From Hyphomicrobiales bacterium (GTDB lineage: Bacteria; Pseudomonadota; Alphaproteobacteria; Rhizobiales; Methyloligellaceae): DNA of 44,997 bases. Position 1 is the stretch's first letter. Each line of letters begins with the position of its first letter. The notes under the pieces are model-generated. The model saw nothing but the letters and a program-made list of their open reading frames with translations, was not told the DNA's origin and did not search any database. The stretch covers positions 1 to 44,997 of the forward strand of contig QIGN01000026.1 of NCBI GenBank assembly GCA_003228955.1. Direction: 5' to 3'. A program made the translations under genes and the position numbers. Positions 25,541-34,158 of this stretch are shown piece after piece.

Positions 25541-27598
25541 ATGTTTCTGAAGGTCAAAAACCGCCGCCTGATGGTCTGCGACTGCGAAAAAACCATGGCG
25601 CTGGATGCGGGCAGGCTCAAGGCGTGTCTGGGCGGCGAAGGTGAACTCAAAGTCTACTCCAATCTGTGCCGCACACAGGTTGAGTCCTTCGCCGGCGCGC
25701 TTGACGACGAGACGCCCCTGATGGTCGCCTGCACCCAGGAAGCGCCGCTGTTTCGCGAGATTGCCGAGGAAAAAGGCGGGCGTGATATTGCCTTCACAAA
25801 CATCCGCGAACGCGCGGGCTGGAGCAGCGCCAAAAAGAAGGCGCTGCCGAAAATCGCGGCGCTTCTGGCCGAAGCGGCCCATGACTCAAAACCCGCCGGC
25901 ACGACACCGATCGTGTCGCGGGGGGTTTGCCTGGTTTATGGCGCGGGACAGGCGGCGATGGACGTTGCCGGGCAACTGGCGGGCCGGCTGAATGTCTCGC
26001 TGATGCTGAGCGATGCGGACGGCATCCTCCCCCCCGCGATGGTCAATGTGCCGATCTACAAGGGACGCGTTACGGGCGCCCGGGGCACACTCGGCAATTT
26101 CGAGATCAGCGTCGACGGCTACGCGCCGGCCACGCCTTCCTCAAAGAAGGAACTCGGTTTCCTGATGGAGCGCGACGGGGCAAGCTCGCGCTGCGATGTC
26201 ATATTCGATATGTCGGGCGGCACTCCGCTGTTCCCTTCCGCCTCGCGCCGCGACGGATATTACCATGTGGACCCGAACCATCCGGCCGGTGTCGCCACGG
26301 CCATGTTCGAGATTTCAGACATGGTGGGCGAGTTCGAAAAGCCTCTCTATGTCACCTATAATGCGGATATCTGCGCCCATTCACGCAGCGGTCTGACAGG
26401 TTGCAGCAATTGCCTCGACAATTGCCCGATGTCGGCGATCACGCCGCAGGGCGATGGCGTGGAAATCGACACGGGCATCTGCGGCGGTTGCGGCAGTTGC
26501 AGCGCCACCTGCCCGACAGGCGCGGTCAGCTATGCGTTCCCGGAGCGGGGCGACCTCATCTCCCGCATCCAGATTCTCGCCGAGACCTATGCCAATGCGG
26601 GCGGCAAGAACCCGGTTCTGCTGATCCATGACGAAATCCACGGCGCGGGGCTGATCTCCGCGATGGCGCGCTTCGGCAAGGGGTTGCCTGCGAATGTGCT
26701 GCCGGTCTCGCTCTACGCCGTCACCCAGGCGGGTCACGATATTTTGCTCGGCGCGGCGGCGTCGGGCTTCGGCCAGATCGTGGTGCTCGGCCCTCCGGAC
26801 AGGGCCGATGAACTGCCCGCGCTGGAGGGACAGATCGCGCTGGCCAATGCGTTTCTTGAAGGCCTTGGCCATGGCGAAGAGCCGCGCATAACCCTCATCG
26901 TCGAGCAGGACCCGGACGTGGTCGAAGCGGTGCTCCATAAGTTGCCAAAGGTGAAGGCGATACGCGCCGCGGCCTTCACGCCCGCCGGGGGAAAACGCGA
27001 AATTTCCCGCACGGTCCTCGCCAATCTCAATGACGCATCGAAACAGAGCGTTGAGGTGCTGGAGCTTCCGCAGGGCGCACCCTATGGCCGGCTGAAAATC
27101 GACATCAAGGGCTGCACCTTGTGCCTGGCCTGTGTCAGCGCCTGCCCGGCGGATGCGCTGAGCGACAATCCCGAGCGTCCCGAATTGCGCTTTACCGAAA
27201 GCGCATGCGTGCAGTGCGGGCTGTGCCGGACCACCTGCCCTGAGAGCGTCATCACCCTGGAGCCACGGTACAATTTCTCGCCCGAAACCCTGTCGCCGCA
27301 AATCCTGAACCAAGCCGAACCCTTTGAATGCGTCTCCTGCGGCAAGCCCTTCGGCTCCAGGGCGGCGATCGAACGGGTCTCACGGCAGCTGGAGGGCAAG
27401 CACCGGATGTTCCAGGATTCCGAGCAGGCCAAGCTCATCAAGATGTGCGACGACTGCCGGATACAGGCCCTGTCGGAACTCGGCGACGATCCCTTCGCTT
27501 CAGGATCGCGTCCCAAGATACGCACCACGGACGATTATCTGGCCGCCGAGAAAAAAGCGCGCGAGACCGGCAAGAGCGTGGATGATTTTCTCGATTAG
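25541..27598 (+). CDS. FDH-associated 4Fe-4S ferredoxin-type protein (four clusters)
   Basis: A 685-residue cytoplasmic protein. Two adjacent ferredoxin motifs occur in the middle (CSNCLDNCPMS and CGGCGSCSATCPTGA) and two near residue 530-570 (CTLCLACVSACPADA and CVQCGLCRTTCPESV), so four [4Fe-4S] clusters are likely. The C-terminus has a further CVSC...CDDC pair, resembling a zinc or Fe-S site. The parts between clusters have no recognised enzyme motif. Homologues are found in alphaproteobacterial FDH loci; a role in electron transfer or FDH maturation is inferred. It is divergent from DUF3305 and convergent with DUF6352. Confidence 0.85.
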   Translation: MFLKVKNRRLMVCDCEKTMALDAGRLKACLGGEGELKVYSNLCRTQVESFAGALDDETPLMVACTQEAPLFREIAEEKGGRDIAFTNIRERAGWSSAKKKALPKIAALLAEAAHDSKPAGTTPIVSRGVCLVYGAGQAAMDVAGQLAGRLNVSLMLSDADGILPPAMVNVPIYKGRVTGARGTLGNFEISVDGYAPATPSSKKELGFLMERDGASSRCDVIFDMSGGTPLFPSASRRDGYYHVDPNHPAGVATAMFEISDMVGEFEKPLYVTYNADICAHSRSGLTGCSNCLDNCPMSAITPQGDGVEIDTGICGGCGSCSATCPTGAVSYAFPERGDLISRIQILAETYANAGGKNPVLLIHDEIHGAGLISAMARFGKGLPANVLPVSLYAVTQAGHDILLGAAASGFGQIVVLGPPDRADELPALEGQIALANAFLEGLGHGEEPRITLIVEQDPDVVEAVLHKLPKVKAIRAAAFTPAGGKREISRTVLANLNDASKQSVEVLELPQGAPYGRLKIDIKGCTLCLACVSACPADALSDNPERPELRFTESACVQCGLCRTTCPESVITLEPRYNFSPETLSPQILNQAEPFECVSCGKPFGSRAAIERVSRQLEGKHRMFQDSEQAKLIKMCDDCRIQALSELGDDPFASGSRPKIRTTDDYLAAEKKARETGKSVDDFLD

Positions 27599-27646
27599 GC
27601 GGAGTATCCCCGCGCCCTCACTTTTATCCACCCCTCGACCACCTGA

Positions 27647-27738
27647 CGTCACACCGGCTAAAGCGGGGGTCCGGAAAACAACCTCCGCGATATTCATTTT
27701 TGACTCCAACTGGATTCTTGGCTTTCGCCGGAATGACG
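27647..27738. repeat. Degenerate inverted repeat between convergent genes
   Basis: Left arm 27647-27672 (CGTCACACCGGCTAAAGC...TCC) is an imperfect reverse complement of right arm 27712-27738 (GGA...GCTTTCGCCGGAATGACG). The right arm has the look of the GTCATTCC-type palindromic repeats common in proteobacterial intergenic DNA. It may end transcription from both sides. Confidence 0.5.
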
Positions 27739-27748
27739 AATGCTGCTC

Positions 27749-28762
27749 TCAGGCCTCGCGCGGCAGCGGCATGTTGGTCAGCAGATTCTGCGGTTTCATC
27801 CTGATGATTTTTTTGGCCGTCATGGCCAGGCCGAGATAGATCGGCTTGCCCCGCATGGTATCAATCAGCGCGCTGTCGTCCTCGACCCGCATCCGGAACA
27901 GGCCGATCAGCTGCTCATCGTCCCCCTGTCCCAGATCCTTGCCCTCATAGAGCAAATTCAAAATCCGGTTCGATTCCACGTCCATCCCGATATGCCAGGT
28001 CCATTTTTCGTCGCTGATTGACTGGCGCGGTTCAACCCGCACCTTCAGCCGCAAAAAGTGTTCAATCCAGGCCTCCAGCACCCGGGCATAGGCGTCGAGC
28101 GCGGGCTGGGTGAAGCGGAAATCCACCACCATGTCGAACCGGTCCGAGCGCTCCCAATAGGCGTTTCTGCTGGTCTCATCGAGCACATCGAGCTCGACCT
28201 TGCGCAGGGGCGTCTCGTTTTCGACCAGCAGCTGGCCAAGCGACCCCAGCCCGCCGGTTGCCGAATGCATGGAAACGACTTCCTCATCCGCCAGCATCAC
28301 ACGCCCGTCATCGGTGCTGACGCTCTGCTCGCGGAAGAATATCTCCCCGGCGCGCAGCCGGATCGGGTCCTCGCAGTTTGTGAGGATATTGCGCATGATC
28401 AGATGCACGAGCTGGGCAACGAACACCGGGGGAAAGTCGAGTTCGCGGGCGCGCACCATTTTGAGGTACGCTCCTTCAAGGGTGCCCGCCCCGGTCAGAT
28501 GAGCGCGAAACGCGAGCACGGCGCTGTAGTTAAAGGCCGCGTCCTGATCGGCCAGCGACGCCAGCCGCTCCTTCTTCACCTCCAGGAAAGGATCGGCCAT
28601 CAGGTCCTCGAACAGAGCCTTCTCTTCGGCGCAGGAAGTGTCGATGGGATGCACTTCGGGGCGGGTATAATAGGCGCGCAGAAAATCGGGCGTGACGTCG
28701 AGCCATCCATCGTCGTTGACCTCGACGAGATGCATCCCGGCCGATTTCCAGAAATCATTCAT
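27749..28762 (-). CDS. DUF6352 family protein
   Basis: A 337-residue soluble protein starting MNDFWKSAGMHLVEVNDDG, followed by TPDFLRAYYTRPEVHPIDTS, which fits DUF6352, an uncharacterised family of FDH loci. No signal peptide, membrane helix or metal motif is seen. The frame is open for 85 codons upstream, but that stretch is Arg/Ser/Pro-rich and overlaps DUF6505, so the ATG at 28762 was chosen. It overlaps the DUF6505 stop by 8 bp, implying coupled translation. It is the last gene of the long FDH transcription direction. Confidence 0.82.
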   Translation of the reverse strand: MNDFWKSAGMHLVEVNDDGWLDVTPDFLRAYYTRPEVHPIDTSCAEEKALFEDLMADPFLEVKKERLASLADQDAAFNYSAVLAFRAHLTGAGTLEGAYLKMVRARELDFPPVFVAQLVHLIMRNILTNCEDPIRLRAGEIFFREQSVSTDDGRVMLADEEVVSMHSATGGLGSLGQLLVENETPLRKVELDVLDETSRNAYWERSDRFDMVVDFRFTQPALDAYARVLEAWIEHFLRLKVRVEPRQSISDEKWTWHIGMDVESNRILNLLYEGKDLGQGDDEQLIGLFRMRVEDDSALIDTMRGKPIYLGLAMTAKKIIRMKPQNLLTNMPLPREA

Positions 28763-29243
28763 GGTCTTCGGCAACGCTCCAGATGCGGGTGTGTTTGGGC
28801 GTAGAGTCGGGGGCCTGAATGGTGCGGAATTCCTCCCTGATCTCGCCGTCATCGTCAAAGCTCCGGCGCACGGTGAAAATCGTGTTGATGAGCGGCGTCG
28901 TGCACAGATCGAGGATGAAGCGGGTCTCCTCGCGCGCGGCGCCAAGCGCGGCGTCTTCATCGGGCGCGCCATGATGTTCGATGAAGTGCGCCGCCAGGAT
29001 GCGTTCGATTTCGGCAAGATCCTCTTCGCCGCATTCCGCCACGGAGGTAAAGGTCGACCGGCCGAAAGAGCCGAGCCCGAGAAAGCCGTTGGCGAAGGCC
29101 TGTCTGGTTTTCCCTTTCACGTCATCGGCGGTGAGACCGGAAAAAGAAAATCCGCCCGACACCGCCCATTCATCGGGCGCCGCCGCCCGCTCAAACACAT
29201 GATCGTCTGAAAGATCGAAGCGGATGGTCTTGAGGAACTTCAT
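28755..29243 (-). CDS. DUF6505 family protein
   Basis: A 162-residue protein starting MKFLKTIRFDLSDDHVFERA, then DEWAVSGGFSFSG and NGFLGLGSFGRSTF, which fits DUF6505. It is mostly acidic and soluble, with no catalytic motif recognised. A GTG three codons earlier is possible. It lies 15 bp after the ligase-like gene and overlaps DUF6352, so the three are almost certainly one operon. The function is unknown; the recurring neighbours point to formate dehydrogenase assembly or regulation. Confidence 0.8.
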   Translation of the reverse strand: MKFLKTIRFDLSDDHVFERAAAPDEWAVSGGFSFSGLTADDVKGKTRQAFANGFLGLGSFGRSTFTSVAECGEEDLAEIERILAAHFIEHHGAPDEDAALGAAREETRFILDLCTTPLINTIFTVRRSFDDDGEIREEFRTIQAPDSTPKHTRIWSVAEDHE

Positions 29244-29258
29244 GGGCGGCACCGGCGT

Positions 29259-29999
29259 TCACTCATCGGGAAACTCAAAGTAATCCATGAGAAGCGCCGC
29301 GCTGGTGTCCTCGCCGTGCTTCAGAAGCAGATTGCCATTGTCGTCGAGCCCCTGGAAAATCCCGGTGCGAGCCTTTCCGCCAAGTTCGATAACCATCTCC
29401 TTTTCCCTTTCATGGGCCCGGAACAACCAGGAGGCATGAACGGATTCAAAACCGTCCTCGTTCCACGAGTTGAGCCAGGTGAGGAAGTGGCGGGAATAGG
29501 ATTCTATGATTTCGGTGCGGCTCAGATCCGTGCAGCCTTCCTCCGACAGCCAGGTCTGGTCCGGCACATCGCCCGGTTCGGGTTCGGTGTTTTCGCGTAT
29601 ATGGCGCAGCCACAGACCCAGTACCATCCAATCGGGCACCGCGCTCGTATCGCGTGCCCCCCCCGCCGCCGCCTTCATCGCTCCGCATAACGCGCCGTTG
29701 ACGCGAATATCGCCCGGCCATGTGAAGGTCAATCCAACCTGAGGCGGCGTGAGCACGCCGAGACAGTCGCCGATCGCCACCATCGAGAGCGGCAGCATCT
29801 GCACCGCCGTTTCAAGGGGGACTTCCGGCTCAAGAATAATGGCGATGCCGATACGCGACGCGTGCCGGCTCCACACCACATCTCCCGCGCCCAGCTCCCC
29901 GGCCGACGCCCGGGTGCAAGCCACGTCAAACGCACTCCCGGCGCCCGGTATATCGTGGCCCTTGAGGAGCGGGGGAAATGTAGGGTCAGGTTGATGCAT
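29259..29999 (-). CDS. Biotin/lipoate protein ligase-like protein (probable non-catalytic)
   Basis: A 246-residue protein whose N-terminal 170 residues resemble the biotin/lipoate ligase fold (BPL_LplA_LipB-type). FTWPGDIRVNGALCG near residues 93-107 corresponds to the WPND...NGKK-AG motif of biotin ligases. The lysine expected in that motif is not there, so ligase activity is doubtful. The C-terminal part (SYSRHFLTWLNSWNEDGFE, then a small beta-rich tail with GIFQGLDDNGNLLLKHG) is like the ligases' C-terminal domain or DUF4444. It is encoded within the FDH satellite operon. A role in binding or modifying an FDH component is conjecture. Confidence 0.75.
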   Translation of the reverse strand: MHQPDPTFPPLLKGHDIPGAGSAFDVACTRASAGELGAGDVVWSRHASRIGIAIILEPEVPLETAVQMLPLSMVAIGDCLGVLTPPQVGLTFTWPGDIRVNGALCGAMKAAAGGARDTSAVPDWMVLGLWLRHIRENTEPEPGDVPDQTWLSEEGCTDLSRTEIIESYSRHFLTWLNSWNEDGFESVHASWLFRAHEREKEMVIELGGKARTGIFQGLDDNGNLLLKHGEDTSAALLMDYFEFPDE

Positions 30000-30035
30000 G
30001 AGGTGCGATCTGAAGCTGGTAAAGTGGAATTGACC

Positions 30036-30230
30036 CTAACCGGTCTCGATTTCGCCCTCGACGGTGTGATTCAAATCCGTTCCTTCCGCACTCAGCACCA
30101 TTTTCACCCTGAAGGAGGCGGCATCTCCCGCCCGCCCTTCACGCACGATCTTTTCGATCTGCTGCTGTGAGGTCACACCGACCTGTTTGAGGAATTTTCG
30201 CAGTGACATGTTGAAACGGTCTTCATCCAT
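30036..30230 (-). CDS. DUF6494 family small protein
   Basis: A 64-residue protein beginning MDEDRFNMSLRKFLKQVGVT, followed by SQQQIEKIVREG and ending with VEGEIETG. This matches DUF6494, a short soluble family seen beside formate dehydrogenase genes. The start is secured by AGGAGGT five bases upstream. It lies between the HtrA-like protease (30-bp gap) and the ligase-like gene on the same strand. No activity is known. Confidence 0.82.
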   Translation of the reverse strand: MDEDRFNMSLRKFLKQVGVTSQQQIEKIVREGRAGDAASFRVKMVLSAEGTDLNHTVEGEIETG

Positions 30231-30260
30231 CTTAACCTCCTGTTTTTTTCCCAGAGCTTG

Positions 30261-31187
30261 TTATTTCACGAGGCGAAGCGTTTGTTTCGAACCGCCGCGG
30301 TCAATTTCGATTTCCAGTGCATCGGCCCGCAACAGGCGCGACATGGCGCTGACAAAATCGGCCGGTTTACGGACCCGTCTGCCGCCTGCCCGCAAAATAA
30401 TATCGCCCTCCTTCAGACCGGCCCGTTCGCCCAGCGACCCGGGTTTCAGGGCGGCCACGCGCGCGCCGAGCCTGCCTGTTTCTCCCTTGCCCGGCACCGC
30501 TTCAAGGCGCAGCCCGCTGATCGGCCTCCTGACCCGGCCGGTGCCGCGAAGCTGACGCGCCACATCGCCGGTGAGCGCGGCGGACACCGCAAAATTGACG
30601 CCAATATTTGCGTCGGACTTCTTGGTGAAAATAGCCGACAGCATTCCTACGAATTCTCCGTCCCCGGTGACAAGCGCCCCCCCCGAAGCGCCCGGATTAA
30701 CGGCCGCATCGGTCTGTATGAAATCCTCAATCCTGTTAAACCCCACGCCGGCGCGGTTGATGCCGGAAACCACGCCGCAGGCCACTGAAAGTCCAAGCCC
30801 GAAGGCGTTCCCGATGGCGCAGACCTTTTCACCCAGACGCGGCTCTCTTTTTGCCAGCGCCAGCGCGGGAAGCACCGTGTCAATCGCCAGAATGGCGATA
30901 TCGCTTGCCCTGTCGCGCCCCGACAGCCGGGCCGGGAAAATATCGCCCTGAAGCGTTCTGACGCGGATGGATAGAGCCTTGTCCACCACATGCAGCGCGG
31001 TGACAATGGTCTTGCCGTCAAGCATGACCACGCCGCTGCCTTCGGGTTCTTCAAGGCGCCGCGCGTCGCGTGGCCATTCGGGCAGCACGCTGACGACGGA
31101 TTTCATGGCCCGGTCGATGGGCTGCGCGGCGGCCGGAAAAGGCAGCAGGGCAACCACGAAACCGGCGATCCAGCGCATGACTTTCAT
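30261..31187 (-). CDS. HtrA/DegP-like periplasmic serine protease with PDZ domain
   Basis: A 308-residue S1C protease. Residues 1-22 form a signal peptide ending in AAAQ. The trypsin-like domain has His66 in TALHVV, Asp96 in SDIAILAI and Ser168 in NPGASGGAL. A single PDZ domain follows (about residues 205-305, with LKPGSLGERAGLKEGDIILR), so it is shorter than DegP and resembles single-PDZ DegS-like proteases. The start at 31187 was chosen because it begins the signal peptide, although the frame stays open upstream. Its place among FDH genes suggests quality control or processing of periplasmic FDH parts, which is inference. Confidence 0.88.
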   Translation of the reverse strand: MKVMRWIAGFVVALLPFPAAAQPIDRAMKSVVSVLPEWPRDARRLEEPEGSGVVMLDGKTIVTALHVVDKALSIRVRTLQGDIFPARLSGRDRASDIAILAIDTVLPALALAKREPRLGEKVCAIGNAFGLGLSVACGVVSGINRAGVGFNRIEDFIQTDAAVNPGASGGALVTGDGEFVGMLSAIFTKKSDANIGVNFAVSAALTGDVARQLRGTGRVRRPISGLRLEAVPGKGETGRLGARVAALKPGSLGERAGLKEGDIILRAGGRRVRKPADFVSAMSRLLRADALEIEIDRGGSKQTLRLVK

Positions 31188-31287
31188 CTTCTTCGGGAGG
31201 GTCGCGCTGTGAGAGACAGGCCCTTTCCATCCTTGGCCGAAGCGCCCGCGCGAGTTGCGCGAAGACCCGGCCAATTGCGAAAGCACC

Positions 31288-31416
31288 CTACAGCCGGACG
31301 TTACCGCTCGTCGACGAATAGATGTCCGCGGCCGACATTTCGATCGCGCCAAGACCGATGGCTGCGATCACGGTGATCGCGGCCAGACCGATCATGCTTA
31401 TTACAAAGGCTTTCAT
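31288..31416 (-). CDS. 42-residue membrane or secreted peptide
   Basis: A 42-codon gene, MKAFVISMIGLAAITVIAAI and onward, ending SSTSGNVRL. It is one hydrophobic helix (residues 4-24) with a short polar tail. AAGGAG lies eight bases before the ATG, and the gene starts just 1 bp after the cytochrome c stop, so it is probably translated as part of that operon. Similar tiny proteins with a serine-rich NVRL-type end appear in other FDH loci by recollection. It could be a small subunit or anchor; no function is known. Confidence 0.75.
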   Translation of the reverse strand: MKAFVISMIGLAAITVIAAIGLGAIEMSAADIYSSTSGNVRL

Positions 31417-31417
31417 A

Positions 31418-32965
31418 TTACTGCTCCTTGGAAATTTCTTTTCCTGTCTTGCCGTCCTTTCGGCTCTTGTCTTCACTCTCTCCATCGCTGGCAATTTTCA
31501 AATAGGCAATCAGCGCTTCGCGTTTCTTCGGGTCCGCTATTTTCTGCAACGGCATCTTGGTGCCCGGCAAATAGTGATTGGGGCCAAGGCCGAAAAGCAA
31601 TTCAATGGTCTCCGCACTCCATACTATATCAGAATTTTTCAGGGTATCGGAATAGGGATAGCCGGGTAGCGTGCCGGCCTTGCGGCCGAACAGCCGGTAG
31701 AGGGTCGGCCCGGCCCGGTTGCCGCCATTCGACGTCAGGGTATGGCAAAGGGAGCATTTGCGCGCAAATTGCAGTTCACCCTGATCCTTGATGTTCTTCA
31801 CCTCGAAGCGCCGTGGTATCGGCCCGGAAACCGTTTCAAACGCCCTGCGCGGGCTGACCTGCCAGACGGTCACGTCGTCGTCTTTTCCTCCATAGTAGAT
31901 TGTCGCCCCGATGGCGCCGAAATCCATCGCCCAGATCGGTCCGCGCGGGTCTTCGTATTCCTCGATTGGCGCCCAGTCGCCAAGGCGGAATACGTGAATG
32001 AACCCGGCAATGCCGCTGCCCTTTTTCTCAAAACCCGAAAGAGCCAGCAGGCCCGGTTTCTCCTGAATTGCGTTCGCCAGATACGGGCCTTGCCGCTCCT
32101 TGAACTGATGAACCCGTTCGCCGGTTGTGCCATCGATGACAAGCGCGCGGCCATCGAGCGCGCCAAACACCAGAAGCTCCTTCCCGCCCGGCAGGCGCGC
32201 CATGGTGTTGATGCCCAAACCATGGCGGTAAAGGATGCGTTTGAATTTCCCGCTGCCGCTTTCCCAGCTGCGAATGGTCCCGTCATAGCTGGCGGAATAA
32301 AGGGTCTTGCCATCGGAAGAAAATGCGACGGCGTTGACCGGCCCCTTATGCCCCTTGAGCACCGGTCCCGCTTTCCCGGTCTCAAGATTCCAGAGCCTCA
32401 CGGTACGGTCGCTGCTCGCGGAGGCCGCCCATCTGCCGTCCGGTGACAGGGCAATCGCGGAAATTTCAGCACTGTGTCCCCTGAACTGATACAGGGCCTC
32501 GCCGGACTCCGTATCCCAGAGCCAGATGGCTCCCCCCCCGGCGGAAAGTGCGCGGCGGCCATCGGGGTGAAGGGCGACGGCCTTGACCCATCCGTCATGT
32601 TTGTCAAAGCGCCGAATTTGCTTCGGGGGCTTTGCACTCAGGTCCCAGAGGATCGAGGAATAGTCGAAGCTGCCGGTGAGCGCGCGGGTTTTTGTTTCGT
32701 TGAGGTCAATGGCGTGAACCGGCCCGCCATGGCCCCGGAGGCTGGGATCAAATGGCCCCGCCGGACGGGATGCGTCACTTGAGGCGTCCGCTTTCGCAAC
32801 CGGGGCCGTGGCCGCCCCGCCATTCTCCGCGGCGCCGGCATCGATTTCCACCCCATGCCAAACCGGCTGCATCAGAAGAAACGCGCCCAGCCCAAAGATC
32901 AGTGCGCGCATCTGGAGGCTTTGCGGCCAAAACCACCCTGGATTTTTCTTATCCTTGCCCGGCAT
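31418..32965 (-). CDS. WD40 beta-propeller fused to c-type cytochrome
   Basis: About 515 residues. An N-terminal hydrophobic segment (MRALIFGLGAFLLMQPVWHG, about residues 19-38) is a signal peptide or anchor. The centre is a run of WD40 repeats (for example GHSAEISAIALSPDGRWAAS and GHKGPVNAVAFSSDGKTLYS). A C-terminal cytochrome c domain carries CSLCH for heme attachment and a distal Met in GTKMPL. The protein should be periplasmic. It sits right after the cytochrome b subunit of FDH, so it may accept electrons or organise the complex. The start is uncertain; an ATG at 32911 is the alternative. A Lys- and Glu-rich tail ends it. Confidence 0.85.
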   Translation of the reverse strand: MPGKDKKNPGWFWPQSLQMRALIFGLGAFLLMQPVWHGVEIDAGAAENGGAATAPVAKADASSDASRPAGPFDPSLRGHGGPVHAIDLNETKTRALTGSFDYSSILWDLSAKPPKQIRRFDKHDGWVKAVALHPDGRRALSAGGGAIWLWDTESGEALYQFRGHSAEISAIALSPDGRWAASASSDRTVRLWNLETGKAGPVLKGHKGPVNAVAFSSDGKTLYSASYDGTIRSWESGSGKFKRILYRHGLGINTMARLPGGKELLVFGALDGRALVIDGTTGERVHQFKERQGPYLANAIQEKPGLLALSGFEKKGSGIAGFIHVFRLGDWAPIEEYEDPRGPIWAMDFGAIGATIYYGGKDDDVTVWQVSPRRAFETVSGPIPRRFEVKNIKDQGELQFARKCSLCHTLTSNGGNRAGPTLYRLFGRKAGTLPGYPYSDTLKNSDIVWSAETIELLFGLGPNHYLPGTKMPLQKIADPKKREALIAYLKIASDGESEDKSRKDGKTGKEISKEQ

Positions 32966-33033
32966 GAGGATCGGCTGAATTTGCGCGAGGGGGGGCGGAA
33001 AACCGGTTTGGTTTCCCGCCCGCAAACTTCGCG

Positions 33034-34140
33034 CTACTCCGCTGGCGCGGCCCTGGTCTTGCGCCCGCGTCTGGGTTTGGATTTGGATTTAGAGACTTCC
33101 TTGGCCCAGATGGAGTGATGCTCCTTGGCCCAGTTCTCGTCAACCTCACCACTGCCCATGGCATCAAAAGCGCCTTCCATACCCATCGTGCCGATATAGA
33201 TATGGGCGATAACAACGACTGTCAGGACAAGTGCGATGATCGCGTGCCACACGGTCGCGAACTGCATCTGCTGGACCGGTTCCATCCCCGCGGGAAAGTC
33301 GATCTGGAACGGGAACAGCAGGGCAATACCGGTCAGGCTCAGGCCCAGGCCACCCCAGATCACCAGCCAGAAGAGAATCTTCTGACCCGCGTTGAATTTA
33401 TTCGCCGGCGGGTGAACACCCCTGGTGAACATGCCGCCCCCTTTGGCAAGCCAGATGAAATCAGCTTTGGTCGGGAAATTATCCTTGATCCAGATAACCA
33501 GGATGATCACCAGCCCGGCCATGAAAGCAAACGCCACATAGTTGTGCAGCCATTTGCCGCCCGCCGATATGGCCGCAAAGGCGGATTTGCCAAGAATCGG
33601 CAGCAGGAAATATTTGCCATAGATGATATTCAGTCCGGTGAGCGCGAGAATGATGAAGGACACGGCCAGCAGCCAGTGAGCCATCCGCTCGATATCGGCA
33701 AAGCGCGTAATTGTACGCCCGCTCATGCCGTGATCCACAAGGATTTTACCGCGGACAAGGTAAAAAAGGGCAAGCAGCGAGACCATGCCCGCCAAGCCGA
33801 TGGCGCCCCAGTTCGTGATCGGACCATTCCTGATTGCCCGCCAGGAATCACCCTCTGACTGAACCAGAATCCCCGCCTTCTTGTCGGGAATCGAGACCGT
33901 GCCCTTAACGCCCTTGCGCACGGCGCGCCAGATCTCGGAGGCGGATTCGCTGCTCCGCGACATGCCCGGAACAGTTCCCCCCGTTACATTTGTGGTGGCG
34001 TTCGCCGGCGGGCGCACACTGCTCTGCGCCTGGGCATTTTGCGGATCAAAAATTTCGAGCGCAAAAGTCGTTCCCAGGGCGATCAGCGCGAGAATGGCGA
34101 GTTGCGCAACCCAGCGCCTGCATCCTGAAATCGCCGTCAT
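33034..34140 (-). CDS. Formate dehydrogenase cytochrome b subunit (gamma)
   Basis: A 368-residue membrane subunit that takes electrons from the FDH Fe-S subunit to quinone. Residues 1-38 form a signal peptide. A periplasmic stretch and one helix (about 110-130) are followed by the cytochrome b561-type domain with RMAHWLLAVSFIILALTGL, GGKWLHNYVAFAFM and ATVWHAIIALVLTVVVIAHI, whose histidines are the expected heme ligands. The C-terminus is basic (SKSKSKPRRGRK). A GGGAGGT ribosome site supports the start. It is encoded after fdhB and the small lipoprotein and before the WD40-cytochrome c gene. Confidence 0.93.
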   Translation of the reverse strand: MTAISGCRRWVAQLAILALIALGTTFALEIFDPQNAQAQSSVRPPANATTNVTGGTVPGMSRSSESASEIWRAVRKGVKGTVSIPDKKAGILVQSEGDSWRAIRNGPITNWGAIGLAGMVSLLALFYLVRGKILVDHGMSGRTITRFADIERMAHWLLAVSFIILALTGLNIIYGKYFLLPILGKSAFAAISAGGKWLHNYVAFAFMAGLVIILVIWIKDNFPTKADFIWLAKGGGMFTRGVHPPANKFNAGQKILFWLVIWGGLGLSLTGIALLFPFQIDFPAGMEPVQQMQFATVWHAIIALVLTVVVIAHIYIGTMGMEGAFDAMGSGEVDENWAKEHHSIWAKEVSKSKSKPRRGRKTRAAPAE

Positions 34141-34158
34141 GATAATTACCTCCCGTTA

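Noticed and set aside
27624-27633. DnaA box (TTATCCACC)
   Set aside because: A single site with one mismatch and no cluster; not support for an origin.
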